A DNA stretch of 64,000 nt, from NCBI GenBank assembly GCA_017607445.1, contig JAEVHH010000005.1:1989001-2053000 (forward strand). The letters run 5' to 3'. The notes below the pieces were generated by a model. It did not search any database and was not told where the DNA came from. It saw only the letters and a list, made by a program, of their open reading frames with translations. The stretch is from Histoplasma ohiense. Lineage: Eukaryota > Ascomycota > Eurotiomycetes > Onygenales > Ajellomycetaceae. Position numbers and translations under genes: made by a program. This document shows, piece by piece, positions 11,517 to 21,901 of the stretch; position 1 is the stretch's first letter; each line of letters opens with the position of its first letter.

Positions 11517-12331
11517 ATGACGGATGTGAAATGATATCAAAGCAAAAAATAACAGAAAACGCCGTATTGGGAAAATTGAATGACTTTCTACATATATGAC
11601 TTTATCCAGCACGACCCCGTCGTATCCCTCTGTTTCCGTTCCTACTCTTGGAAAATGGGGGTGGGGTCTTCTTTCCGCTCACTCAATTCTCCTTTCTGTC
11701 TGAGTGTGGTGGACATGCGAGCTTTGTCCCTGGATAAATTGATTGTATGCTCGGACCCGCCACCCCTCTTTCACGCGCCAGGGGCCACTCGCTCAATTGA
11801 AACTCATGAAACCATACACCACGGGAATTCGATGCTTCACCCACTGCGAGCGAGCAGCAGCTTCAGGAGAATAGAGGGTCCGCGCCCCGGGAGCCGGGAG
11901 GCGGGAGGGGGAAGGGAGGGGGACACATTTCCTTCGTTTGCGAGGCGGAGATATAGTAGCTATATTTAGTAATATTAAAGGGGTGGTGGCTGGGACATTT
12001 TTGTGATGTGTTAGAGAAGGGAAATGAAAGCAGCAGACATGGATGCCTTTTTCGGAATTTATGCCCCTCACGAACTCTATTGATTTAAACCTTTCTTCGT
12101 TTCGGATAAATTTATTTTTTTGATTCGGATATTTTCTTTCCTTCCCAAGCGAATATTGACAATTATTTCTCATTTCATGGTTTCACTTGCGTAGCTCTGA
12201 TGTAAGAAAGCCAAGCAGTACACTCGTTGTTCTCTGTAAATCCGGTACAGAAATCTAAATGGAAATCTCAATACTGATGGGGCCTTGGTGCCTAACTTGC
12301 CAAGATTTAGGCATCAAGCCTCCCAACCCTT
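11517..12331. other. Intergenic sequence downstream of the 147-aa protein
   Basis: This is the likely 3' UTR and spacer. A GC-rich purine patch (11880-11930, mostly GGGAGG-type) stands out; otherwise I see nothing coding. Confidence 0.4.
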
Positions 12332-12360
12332 CCCCCCAAAACCCCCCAAAACCCCCCAAA
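12332..12360 (-). repeat. Three C6A3-4 units: G-run array on the minus strand
   Basis: A 10-nt unit (CCCCCCAAAA) is repeated about three times, preceded at 12318-12330 by shorter C runs. The minus strand therefore carries three G6 runs spaced by four T, then GGG runs, which meets the usual pattern for an intramolecular G-quadruplex. It lies about 640 nt upstream of the Qri7 start. Confidence 0.75.
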
Positions 12361-12994
12361 CTGTTATGAGGGTGTGTACCATACTTACTACTTACCGTAC
12401 CATTTAAATTTCTAGCGCTTGCAAGGCCATTTGGATGTTCCCAGCCTAGACAGGGACTTCCTTGAAAAAAATTTCTTCACGATCCTGGATCGTGCTCTTT
12501 TACTTGTCCGATGCCTTGCCTGGATCCTCGGGGTGTAACATTTGAAATTTAGATAAAATAGCAACGATCCTGTCCTTTCACGAACTAAAAATTAAGTTGT
12601 GCCACCTTGTATGTGATACCGTGCATGCGAAAGAATTCACGTGAGTATCTACTTTGGGGATTGTGACGACTTTGGATAAAATCGGTGGGAAGATATTTAA
12701 AACAACTCTTAGGATGTATCTCCCGAAACTTTCGACATAAGGACAAATTAAACTTGTAGCAGGGGAGTTTTCTAAGAGGAACAAGATAATGCGCAATCTC
12801 AGAGTTCTGGCGGGCTGTCTGTCTCTCTTATTCCATGTAAGAACCCGTTCCGCCCGAGTGATTGGTTCCTGCAGATCCTTTGGTAAACTTTCTTCGGACT
12901 CGAAAGAACCAAAAAGCTTGCTTGCTGTGCTGCCCATCGCCATTCGTGCCCAACCGCTCTTTACACTCCTTTTGTTTTCGCAGCAACACAGTCG
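12361..12994. other. Spacer and probable promoter of Qri7
   Basis: There is no convincing coding frame before the Qri7 ATG. An open frame at 12789-13082 reads in a different frame from the Qri7 presequence and is not supported. The last 100 nt are pyrimidine-rich, as expected of a fungal promoter or leader. Confidence 0.4.
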
Positions 12995-14660
12995 ATGTTT
13001 TTTCTCCGGCAACCATTGCGGGGACTGTGCTGTCGTAAATTGTTCTCTAGTCACCCCATCTCTGACCGGCGATATCTTCTAACTCTCGCCATCGAATCGT
13101 CATGGTAGGTCACATATGTTACATGGGATGCCTATAACCTTGCTTTGAACGAACTATGATCGATGTCAGGGAAGAAACGTTTTGCTGACCAGCTTGAATG
13201 CCTTGCCCACGGATTGAAACTTCTCCAGCGATGACACTTCTGTGGCCATTGTCGAGAAGCATGGCGAGCTGTCATCGTCGTCGTCGTCATCGTCGTCATC
13301 GTCGTCAATCCCCGCCAGCTCTACCGTCCATTTCCTGGAAAACATCACAGCGGACTCGAGGAAATACCACGGCATCCACCCTGTCGTGGCTCTTGATTCC
13401 CACCAGGAGCATACAGCAAAGCTGGTCAATAAGTCTTTGACGTATCTGCCTGCAGCTAAGCTTACGGGCGCGAATGATGCGGGACGGATAATCAGCCTTC
13501 CCTCCTCTGCTGCCCGTGGGGACGGGCCGCTATTACGAAGGAAGCCCGATTTCATCTCAGTTACAAGGGGCCCAGGAATGCGATCGAATCTATCCGTGGG
13601 TCTGGATACGGCTAAGGGACTCTCGGTGGCCTGGCAGGTTCCCATTGTCGGCGTGCATCATATGCAAGCACACCTTCTTACGCCCCGCTTGGCAGCTTCT
13701 CTCCAGCACCGACAGCATGGCGAAACAACAGCTAGAGAGAAGCCAGATACAGGAACTAGCAGAAGGCCGAATTTCCCGTTTATGTCCATTCTTGTATCTG
13801 GAGGGCACACGCTGCTTGTACTCTCGAGGTCAATAGTGGATCATGAGATACTCGCTTCCACATCTGACATTGCCATTGGAGATGCTCTGGATAAACTTGC
13901 CAGATCTCTTCTGCCCCAGTCGTTCCTGGAGCAGTCTAATACTACGATGTACGGGAAAATGCTGGAAACATTTGCGTTCCCCGATGGCCCTAGCGATTAC
14001 GCAGACTACCAACCTCCACGAACACGAATGGAGGAAGTCATGAAATCGAAGGATAATCGGTGGGGATGGTCAATTCCCATGCCGTTTGCCAATACCAGAA
14101 AGTTGGAATTTAGTTTTTCAGGGGTCGCATCTCAGGCTCAAACTATTATCTCCAACAAACGAGATCCATGGCAAGCTGCGGGCAATACCGGAGATGGCTT
14201 CATGTCAAATGACGAGAGGATGGATATCGCGCGTACCTTTATGACAGTGTGTTTCGAACATCTAGCGTCTCGGACAATGATTGCTCTGCAAAACTTACGC
14301 GAGCAACAACAGCAAGGACAAAGGGAACAGCGGCAAGACCAAACATGCGAAAGTCAAAAGTTTGAGGATGTAAAACACCTTGTTATTAGCGGAGGAGTTG
14401 GTGCTAATCGGTTCTTGAGGAGGCTGTTCCGTTCTTTTCTCGATATTCGTGGATTTTCAGATGTCGATGTTATTGCTCCTCCGCCCTATCTTTGCACTGA
14501 CAATGCCGCGATGATTGGGTGGGCGGGGATTGAAATGTTTGAAGCTGGGTGGCGCTCCGATCTTCTATGTCGGCCATTACGGAAATGGTCTCTTGACGCT
14601 CGTGCTGAGGATGGCGGTATATTAGGGCCGGGAGATTGGATAAAATCCGGCTCCATCTAA
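12995..14660 (+). CDS. QRI7: Mitochondrial tRNA N6-threonylcarbamoyladenosine transferase (Qri7/OSGEPL1)
   Basis: Two exons (12995-13104 and 13229-14660) encode about 513 aa. The start at 12995 gives an Arg/Leu-rich presequence (MFFLRQPLRGLCCRKLF) typical of mitochondrial import, running into LTLAIESSC; splicing completes the family signature ESSCDDTSVAIVEK. A 12-residue serine run follows that signature. Further family marks are the metal-binding HMQAH near aa 181-185, VSGGHT, GVGANRF and DNAAMIGWAG. The enzyme transfers the threonylcarbamoyl group to A37 of ANN-decoding tRNAs in mitochondria, using TC-AMP made by Sua5-type proteins. The intron (13105-13228) has donor gtaggt and acceptor ctccag. 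The gene converges on the Myb-like gene. The paralogue Kae1 lacks a presequence, so Qri7 is the better assignment. Confidence 0.92.
13271..13307 (+). repeat. TCG/TCA trinucleotide repeat encoding poly-Ser in Qri7
   Basis: About twelve imperfect TCG/TCA codons encode an uninterrupted serine run just after the catalytic-domain signature of Qri7. Related enzymes need no such run, so it is probably a repeat expansion in a surface loop. Confidence 0.8.
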
Positions 14661-15309
14661 CACCCTCAAGGAAAAAGAGAAAGAAATCATTACTGGGGAT
14701 AAATTCACAGATGAATGCCTCGCTTCTTTGTTCCAACCCGTTTCGTTCCTTTTCTTGAGTTGTGCGTTTTGGATATGGAAAAAAAGACTTTATAGAGGTA
14801 TAAGGCTGTTTTAAAAAAGCAAGGAAATACATTGGGAAGCTGGAATACTGGAAAGTTGGTAAGAAGGAGAAAGGACAACTCATAAGGAACTAGAACGGAA
14901 AACATACGGATCAAAACCAATGAAAATCGTCTAAAAATTCAACAAAGGAAAAAAAATTGAAACGATATTAGGAGAAACGCATCATTGCGTTGACAGACAA
15001 AATCCCACGACTCGGCACATACTCCTTTAACAATACCCCTTCATATGTTTTTTAATCTTGGGCAATAGCCCAAGAGATGGCCACATATGTATGCATCTTG
15101 ACTCGAATTAATAACCGAAGAGAAAATGAAGAGAAAAAAGGAAGAAAATACAAAAGCAAATGGCAGACCCGATGCAAGCTGACTAGGATGCGTGAAAAAA
15201 CTGAATATGAAGGACCCGCTAACCACAAATTTAGCAACCACCACACGTCTAACTCACCCAAGGGTTATACCATTTAATCCCATCGGGAATGCAGCGTCTG
15301 GTGTAACTT
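14661..15309. other. Convergent 3' region of Qri7 and the Myb-like gene
   Basis: This is AT- and purine-rich sequence holding the 3' ends of both genes. I see no coding frame of protein-like composition and no strong terminator signal. Confidence 0.45.
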
Positions 15310-16116
15310 TCATCGTATGAGGTTGGGGATCTTTAACTTCTCTTCATCATGACTATCGTGACTCCCTCGACTCTCGTTATCGGAGCTTGCTCTCCTCAAG
15401 GAGCTTGGGGCTGTCATGGGCAGAAGATTTCGCTGGCCACGTTCCAAACACTATGTGGTCTCCGAGTTAGTGCTAACATTCGTCATCTTCACATTTTGCC
15501 GGCGGCGTCCCGGAAGGAAGGCAGGATGCGGATCATCATAGAAAGGGGACTGGGGATAACTTACAAGCTTTTCTACATCCTCCCAATGTTCCCCTGTGGC
15601 TTCTGCTAGTGGTCGCCAAATTTCGGGCCTCAGCTGGTTGTAGTGCCTTGTCACTCTCTGGACTCGTTCGTCTACCCATTCAGAGCCCCGACGTTTCGCT
15701 GCGAGCCGCTCATGCCTCTTCCGACACGCGTTAGAGCTCTTGAATGGGAAACTTTGCTCCTGGATTCGGTTCCAGCCAAGCCCTTGGGCACGAGCAGAGA
15801 TGAGAATCTCATCGTCTTGTGGTGACCATGGTCCAGATTGACTTGGCGTGGAGGGTGTGGCGGGAGAAGCAGGCACTGCGTGTTCAGGCCGTTCGGGAAT
15901 GGTCCGACGATCTAACGTGGAAATGCGTGGTGGTGGCATGGTGCGAGGGGAACTTCGGTCCTCCCATGCTGGAGGATGGCGGGTGATTGCTCCTACTGCA
16001 GCCGCAGGTGTGCGCGTTTGATGCATCATGGCTGTGGACATCATTGCCGCTCTCGATTTCGGGTCAGGGTACGGCCTGGATCGTCTAGATCCTCGGGGGA
16101 TTGTCTGTTTCGGCAT
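15310..16116 (-). CDS. Myb/SANT-like DNA-binding domain protein
   Basis: Two exons (15565-16116 and 15310-15450) encode about 230 aa, starting MPKQTIPRGSRRSRPYP. After a basic and then Pro/Ser-rich N-terminus, a Myb-like unit begins at about aa 97 with GPWSPQDDEILISARAQGLG and continues with WNRIQEQSFP and NACRKRHERLAAKR. A second helical segment follows (VTRHYNQLRPEIWRPLAEA, then GEHWEDVEKL). Splicing (donor gtaagt, acceptor cacatag) joins EKL to CLERGQRNLL, in keeping with related fungal proteins as I remember them. The C-terminus is Ser/Asp/Glu-rich. It is probably a nuclear DNA-binding regulator, but the targets are unknown. The frame is open upstream of the chosen ATG without another ATG, so a longer spliced N-terminus is possible. 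Confidence 0.8.
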
Positions 16117-19100
16117 TTCAGTTCGTATCAGGTCACAACCAAAAGGACACAAAAAAATCGAGGCTTCAGCTTCGAGCACAACGAGTGAGGGAGCTGTCAG
16201 GATATGCTCTCTGAGTGAAGCCCGAGGTCTAACAAGTCGTGGAACAGTGATCCACAATATATTTATACATGAAGGAATAGAACGAATCGTCTCCCTGCTT
16301 TGTCTATGCCGGCGTCATGTATCTTCCTGCTATCGACAAGAAGGGGGGAGGAGTAGATGGGATTGGGAAAGGGTGAACAGAAAAAGATTCCTCTGGTGAA
16401 TTAAACGACCGGTGATACGAGATATATTATGCAACGAGGATAACCGTGCAATAAACTGTGGGTTTTGGGAGTGTAAGGAAAGAAAAGAAAGAAAGAGGGA
16501 AACAAACAAGAGACCAGGCCGGGAGACAGAATAACCACGTGAAGGGCCTGTAGAAGGAACTTCCAACGTTCAACGATGGTTAGCAGAAGTCCAGTTTGTC
16601 CCGACACCTGTCTGCCCTACTCTCCTTCTGTCGCCTTGTTGTCACTTTTTCCCTTGCTTGATTTCTGGATAATGGATTGGTTTGTGTTTGTGCGTCCGCG
16701 CGGAAGGGTTTTAAAGAAATCCGTACGGCATACTAGCAAGGCTGTATATCAAGGCATCCACACCACACCAGTTTCGACAACAAATAAATTAAATAAATTA
16801 AAAAAAAATAAAGTTACAGAAGAAAAAAAATAAAAACGATCGTTGAAACATGAAACGAAACAAAATTCTTGCGCGCCTGATTTTTTTTTTAAAAAGAAAA
16901 AGAAAAAAGAAAAGAAAGCCGAATATTTACCTTCTGGGAGAGAGTTGAAGAATACCAAGCTTCTAGGGATATCTAGGCGCCTTTTGTGCTTATCCTTGCT
17001 ACTTTTTATTTTGCTTGGTCCTTAGCTTCCGTTCTGTATTTTAGGAGGCACGCGCGCGCCCTTTCTATGTTTCAGCGAACGAGGGGACAACTGGCAGCAA
17101 GGAAGAAGGGGGCCAGCGGGTTGGAGAGGACGGGGATGGCGTTCTGTTATGCGTTATGTGTATGCGATATGCAGCGGCCTGTGTAAGCTGGAGAAAAGGG
17201 GGCAGCGGGGAGGGGAGCGAGACCCGTTGGGAGGGAGGGTGAAACGAGACAGACGAAACCGGTTTGACTAAATAGGTATACAAAATTATAGATATATGTA
17301 GGTGGTTGGTTACCCGGAGAAGTATGTATGTTCGTTTCAGCGAAGCCGCTGCAGGGGAAACTTGAGAGGGAAACGGTGCAAAAAGTACAGTACAAGATAG
17401 GAGAATGGAGTGCAGGGAAAGTGGGAAAGGGCAAGAGGGCGAAGGACGGAATGGAGGATTGTCAAGGCAATGGAAAGGAAAATTCGAAACGAAAAACACA
17501 TGCGGTGAGCGAAATGGAAGAGAGTGGGGAGAAAGCGACAATACAGTCCCAGGTTGGGTGATAAGCTACATGCTAAGGGTTCTTATATGAAACTGCATTT
17601 GCAGGCAGGGCGAAGTCGAGCCTATGAATTCTTGAGAGTCCAATTCTAATCTCTTTGAATACTGGAGATATTAGAACAGTATTTTTATTTTATTTTCTTT
17701 ATTTTCTACATGTTTTCGCTTAACTTTCTCCGTATCCCGGTTTCTCCTGACTTTGCCCTTCCAATCAATCCCCCCAGGGCTATGCGCTGGTTCTATCTGT
17801 CTGTGGTCGTCAGCGCTTCCTGGAAAAGCAGAGAGGCATATGAGATGCAGAAAACAAAACAAGATGCTTTCACCACGCAGTACTTCTAAGGGAGGGTTGG
17901 AGGGTTGGCTAACGGACCGATCCGTGGATGGGCGGGTACCAGGGGTGAAATTGGAGGGTTGGGAGAGAGAGCCATCGTTTATCGAGTGACCCAAGGCTAC
18001 ATGGGACAAGAGCTTAAAGGGAGGGGGTGGTGAAGCAAGGCCAAGGGAGAAATGCAGGGGTTTCTCGGAATTGTATCATTGGATGTTGGAGATGCAAGAA
18101 TTCAGCGAAGCTAGTGGGTGGATTCAAGCGCTGGGAACGCTGAGGTAGGAGGCCCCGGGGGCGAAGAGGGGGACGGCAAACGCCGGCCCACCTGGAGGGC
18201 GCTAGTCCCTACATGCTCGTCTACATGGACGGTCGTGGCCTGGCATGTCTTGATCTCCACTAACCTGAGGAATGAGGGGAATTCATTGGATCCTGGGTGG
18301 TGGGAGACAGGGAGGGGGCTGCTGCAGGCTGCAGAATGGCGGCTCAGTTCAAGAGCGCTTATTTCTAATTCCCTCTCTTTGTTCAAATCGTTGTTTTTTT
18401 AGAACAATGGATGTGCGTAAACTATTAGCACGGTTAGTTTTGCTTCTTGACCTGGTATCGCATAAAACTGTTATAGTTGTTTCTTTTCCCTTCCTGTTGT
18501 AACGAGGAAAATGTACCACGGACCACCAATGGAGACTTTTTGCAGTTGACCCTGGTACCAAACCGTGGAGACGATCTTTCTGTATCCAGCCACCTGGATG
18601 GACCCCAATGGAGGGCATTGGGTAGACAAGGGGGTCAAAGTGTGGGAACTAGTTCAAACCCTCCACTCTTGTGTGCACGAAGCGTACAGTGTAGGTTCTC
18701 GTTTCGAGGAGATCTCCGTGGGCGTTTAGCCATATTCATATCTGCACGGCACATTTTATACTTCTAAATATACTGGCCAAAGAGACGTGGCTTTTCCCAG
18801 GACAGGAAAGAGTGAGAAGATCTTTTCTGTGGGTTACTCTGTACATGCCACAGACACAGAGTGAGGTCGCCCCACTTGTTGGCCCACTGGCCAACGCTAT
18901 GCCGGGTTCGAAGGCTTCGGGTAGATCTAGCTAAATGGTTACAGGGATATGGCTCATGGAATAAACGGGTCTGGTGAGGGGTTGGTTTTCACACAGTGAG
19001 AGGGGTTGGCTGCCTTTGCAGTAAACTATATTTTCTTTTTCAAGAAGCCCAGGTCGCCGGTGAATAATTCGTTAGGATACGATTTTATTTTCCGCTTAAG

Positions 19101-20732
19101 GCCTTCAGGTCCGGCTTCTCTCCATCCTTGCTCCACGATCCTAGTTTGATTTCAGACCTCTCTTTGTTGGCCTTCTTTGGGGGTTTTGGACTCCCCGCGG
19201 TTTGTGCATCATGAGGTAGAACACTTGAGCCAGGCGGTTCAGCTGGCCTTTGTCAGGGATTTAAGTTGCCGCACGGCCCGCTGGGCTCTATTCCCATCCG
19301 CCCAATAGAAGTCGAGCTTAGCCGCTGAACCCCGAATATGGGATGGTTGTATTCAGTGGCATTCAGCGATTGCCACCCCGAAGCCAACGGCCGTTTCAGA
19401 ATTCGCGAGAACCCCATGTGTACAGTGTATTGTTAGGAGGCATCAGAAGCGCCTTTTTTTGGCCGGTTACTTTTTTTTTTTTTTGTTGTTTTTTGCTTTT
19501 TGGCCTTCCGGCTCCCTGCTACAGTCATGATTTGACAGCGCGGCTGTCTCAGCAGGCCCATGCGACTCTCCTTGGACAGCCTCCAGGTGGGACAGTGCAT
19601 TGCCATCCCACACAGTCTCACAGAGTACGTAGTTCCTGCATTGCAAGTTGAATGGTGTCGATCTGCTGCAAAGATATTAATAGATCAATACCCTCCAGAG
19701 GTATATTGTATATTTACCCAATCATAGGCAGATTGGTATACCGAGTTAATCCAGTATCTGTGTTCGCCGGAGGCCGTTTTGACTTCTGAAAGGAGTCATT
19801 GTCAATTGGGCGCTAAGATCATCAAATAGGATCGCCTCACCGAATTGGCCTGATGTTGGCGATAGAATCGAGTTGTAATAATCCACCCGGGATATTTTAT
19901 TCTCATAAAGATATTCTACTGAGAGACGCGGGAGCAGGGTAGTGGAAATATCGTCCGTTGATATCAAGAATATCCTTCTGGGTTTGGCTATCGGAAAGAT
20001 GCTCAATATCACAATGTGGATGAAGCAGTGCATTGTTGGCTCTTGTGTTTTGGCAACGCAACTGGACATTTGGGCGTTTAGCAAATGAAAGGAAGAGAGG
20101 TAACACAGCAATTGTGGACGTGCCATCGTTGACTACCCACATACAGTGCATAGTGAATACAGAGCAAGTTCACAAGGGATAAATAGAGAAACTGCGAACT
20201 GTAGAACTGCGTGGACAGGTACGAATGTTTACTCTATGGATTTGTATGTGCTCAGAAAAGCTGGCAATTGATATATCGCCTCAGTTCATATGTAAATACA
20301 GTGCCTGAAGGTCGTCTCGATGTGACATTGGGGAGCTGAAAGGGAACAACGGAACACGCGGAGAGTCCCTACCACCACTAGGAAGCAAAAATAAAAAGAA
20401 AAGATGGAATTGAATCTGAAGGGAAAAAAAATCAGTAAGAATAGCAGAAATTTCCATCCTGAGCAGAATGTGACTGTTGCGGAGGCGGTGCTTGTTCTGA
20501 GGGAGAGAAAAAACAAACAAACGCGCAGAGGGCCATTTTAGAAAAGTCCTTGTTACATTGTCCCTAATGTAAATGAAACGAAAAGAAATATTGTTCAAAC
20601 TAATGCACTTGGGTATATCATGATTAATATCTATTTTTGAATTGTGCAGGATAAATACGGGCTGGTCATAATGAAAATGCAAGAAATATGTCTGTCCACG
20701 GTGTCAGAAATCTTGTGACTCTATGGCTGGCA
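16117..20732. other. 4.6-kb region without a recognised gene
   Basis: This starts with the promoter of the Myb-like gene. It contains AT/purine-rich simple sequence (16780-16920), a G/A-rich stretch (17180-17560), a 7-bp inverted repeat with a 4-nt loop at 18878-18895 (GTTGGCC/GGCCAAC), and T runs near 19470-19484. Around 19740-20150 on the minus strand two overlapping frames look weakly protein-like and may be the remains of one gene; see the finding. I support no intact gene here. Confidence 0.45.
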
Positions 20733-21475
20733 TCAGCCACCGGCAACGTTATTACCGCTTTGACGTAAAGCAGACACTTGCTTTCGAAGCTCGAGAAAAA
20801 AGTCCTTCCCGTTGACCATACAGTTTGCTGTTGGCTTTCAGTAACTATTACTTTATGCTCTCCGGGATGAATGGAACGTACGTTTTGAACCCCAAGGACC
20901 GCTGGCCGCTCGGGAGTTGTTCGCTTCCTTCCCGATTGGTTTATAAACGAACGGAGCTGGTTTTATGTCAAAGGAAATGAGTATTGATATCATCATGGGG
21001 AAGTAAAGTAGCAGAGAGAAGAGTTCGATTTTGTTGTACACACCATGCGAGTCGACATTCTGATATCCTATACGAATCTTAGCAATCTGAACTAATAAAA
21101 TAACCTCATGTTTCCTATTTAGACGTGAAAATACCTTGTTTGAGCGCGACTTTCGACTCTGCAGCGTTGAAGGATCTCACAGGAATATGTTGTTCATGGG
21201 GGGGTCCTCCATGCGGAGGGCCCCAGGAATTGGTCGAATTCGCATTATTTCCATAGCCCCGGTGTGGGTGCCGATCTTGTTGATGTCCTCCTATTGACCG
21301 GTCGCGAAGGTTTCCGCTTTGGTGTCGCTGCCCGATTTGGCGATTCTGGTCATAACCACGCCCACCGCGCCACCTGGCAGGAAAGCTTTTTTGTTAGCAA
21401 GCCCAAATTTCAGAGAATTGCAAATGCGAGTTGAAAGATCGTATACACATACCGATCATCACCGGCACCGCTCAT
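20733..21475 (-). CDS. Small conserved fungal protein, Gly/Arg/Asn-rich, ending VAGG
   Basis: Four short exons on the minus strand (21453-21475, 21135-21373, 20882-20956, 20733-20827) give about 143 aa beginning MSGAGDDRWRGGRGYDQN. The N-terminal half is rich in Gly, Arg, His, Gln and Asn. FNAAESKVALKQ and PFVYKPIGKEAN follow, then GPWGSKPNCMVNGKDF, and a compact end FLELRKQVSALRQ-SGNNVAGG. The strict continuity of this C-terminal motif across two introns supports the model. I recall uncharacterised ascomycete proteins with the same start and end, but no function. The second intron (178 nt) is the least certain part and could hide another small exon. It is divergent from Nto1 with about 430 bp between the two ATGs, so the pair may share a promoter. 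Confidence 0.72.
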
Positions 21476-21901
21476 TGTGGCACTAGAGCTGGTGGAGAGA
21501 ATGGCCTTTCAGCTCTGAGGATGTAGTCTCTGAGGCATCTCAGCGCTTGCGGTTGTGCCTGTGCTAAACAGTCAGGTGGTTTGCGCTTGTGGAGTCTCTG
21601 GCACTAACCTCAATACAGTTAGAGTATTTCTCCTGCCTCCAAATATCAAGAAACCCTTCAAACCCGCGCATCCAGAACCACAAGGAGACAAAGAGAACTG
21701 CTACAACTGCAGAACTGGTGGCATCTGGTGCGGATAGTTCCCTATCCGTGGCTATACCGTTATGGTAAGGAGTTCGCATTCAAACGTCGCGTTACGAGCA
21801 TTCCAATCGCCAAATTCACTCTCCATCTCAATCCAAACCACCACGAAACCCAACCGGTATTGACGACTCGCGAGTCTTCTTCCGAAGCCACTACCTCAAC
21901 T
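21476..21901. promoter_or_regulatory. Shared divergent promoter region (small protein / Nto1)
   Basis: The 426-bp space lies between the ATGs of two divergent genes. The Nto1 frame stays open for about 170 nt before its ATG but without another ATG. I see no clear TATA box. Confidence 0.4.

Noticed and set aside
12789..13082. Frame overlapping the start of Qri7
   Set aside because: The Qri7 presequence and LTLAIESSC lie in a different register, and the spliced signature proves which one is coding.
18878..18895. Perfect 7-bp inverted repeat with a 4-nt loop
   Set aside because: It has no T run or adjacent gene end that would make it a terminator; short hairpins like this occur by chance.
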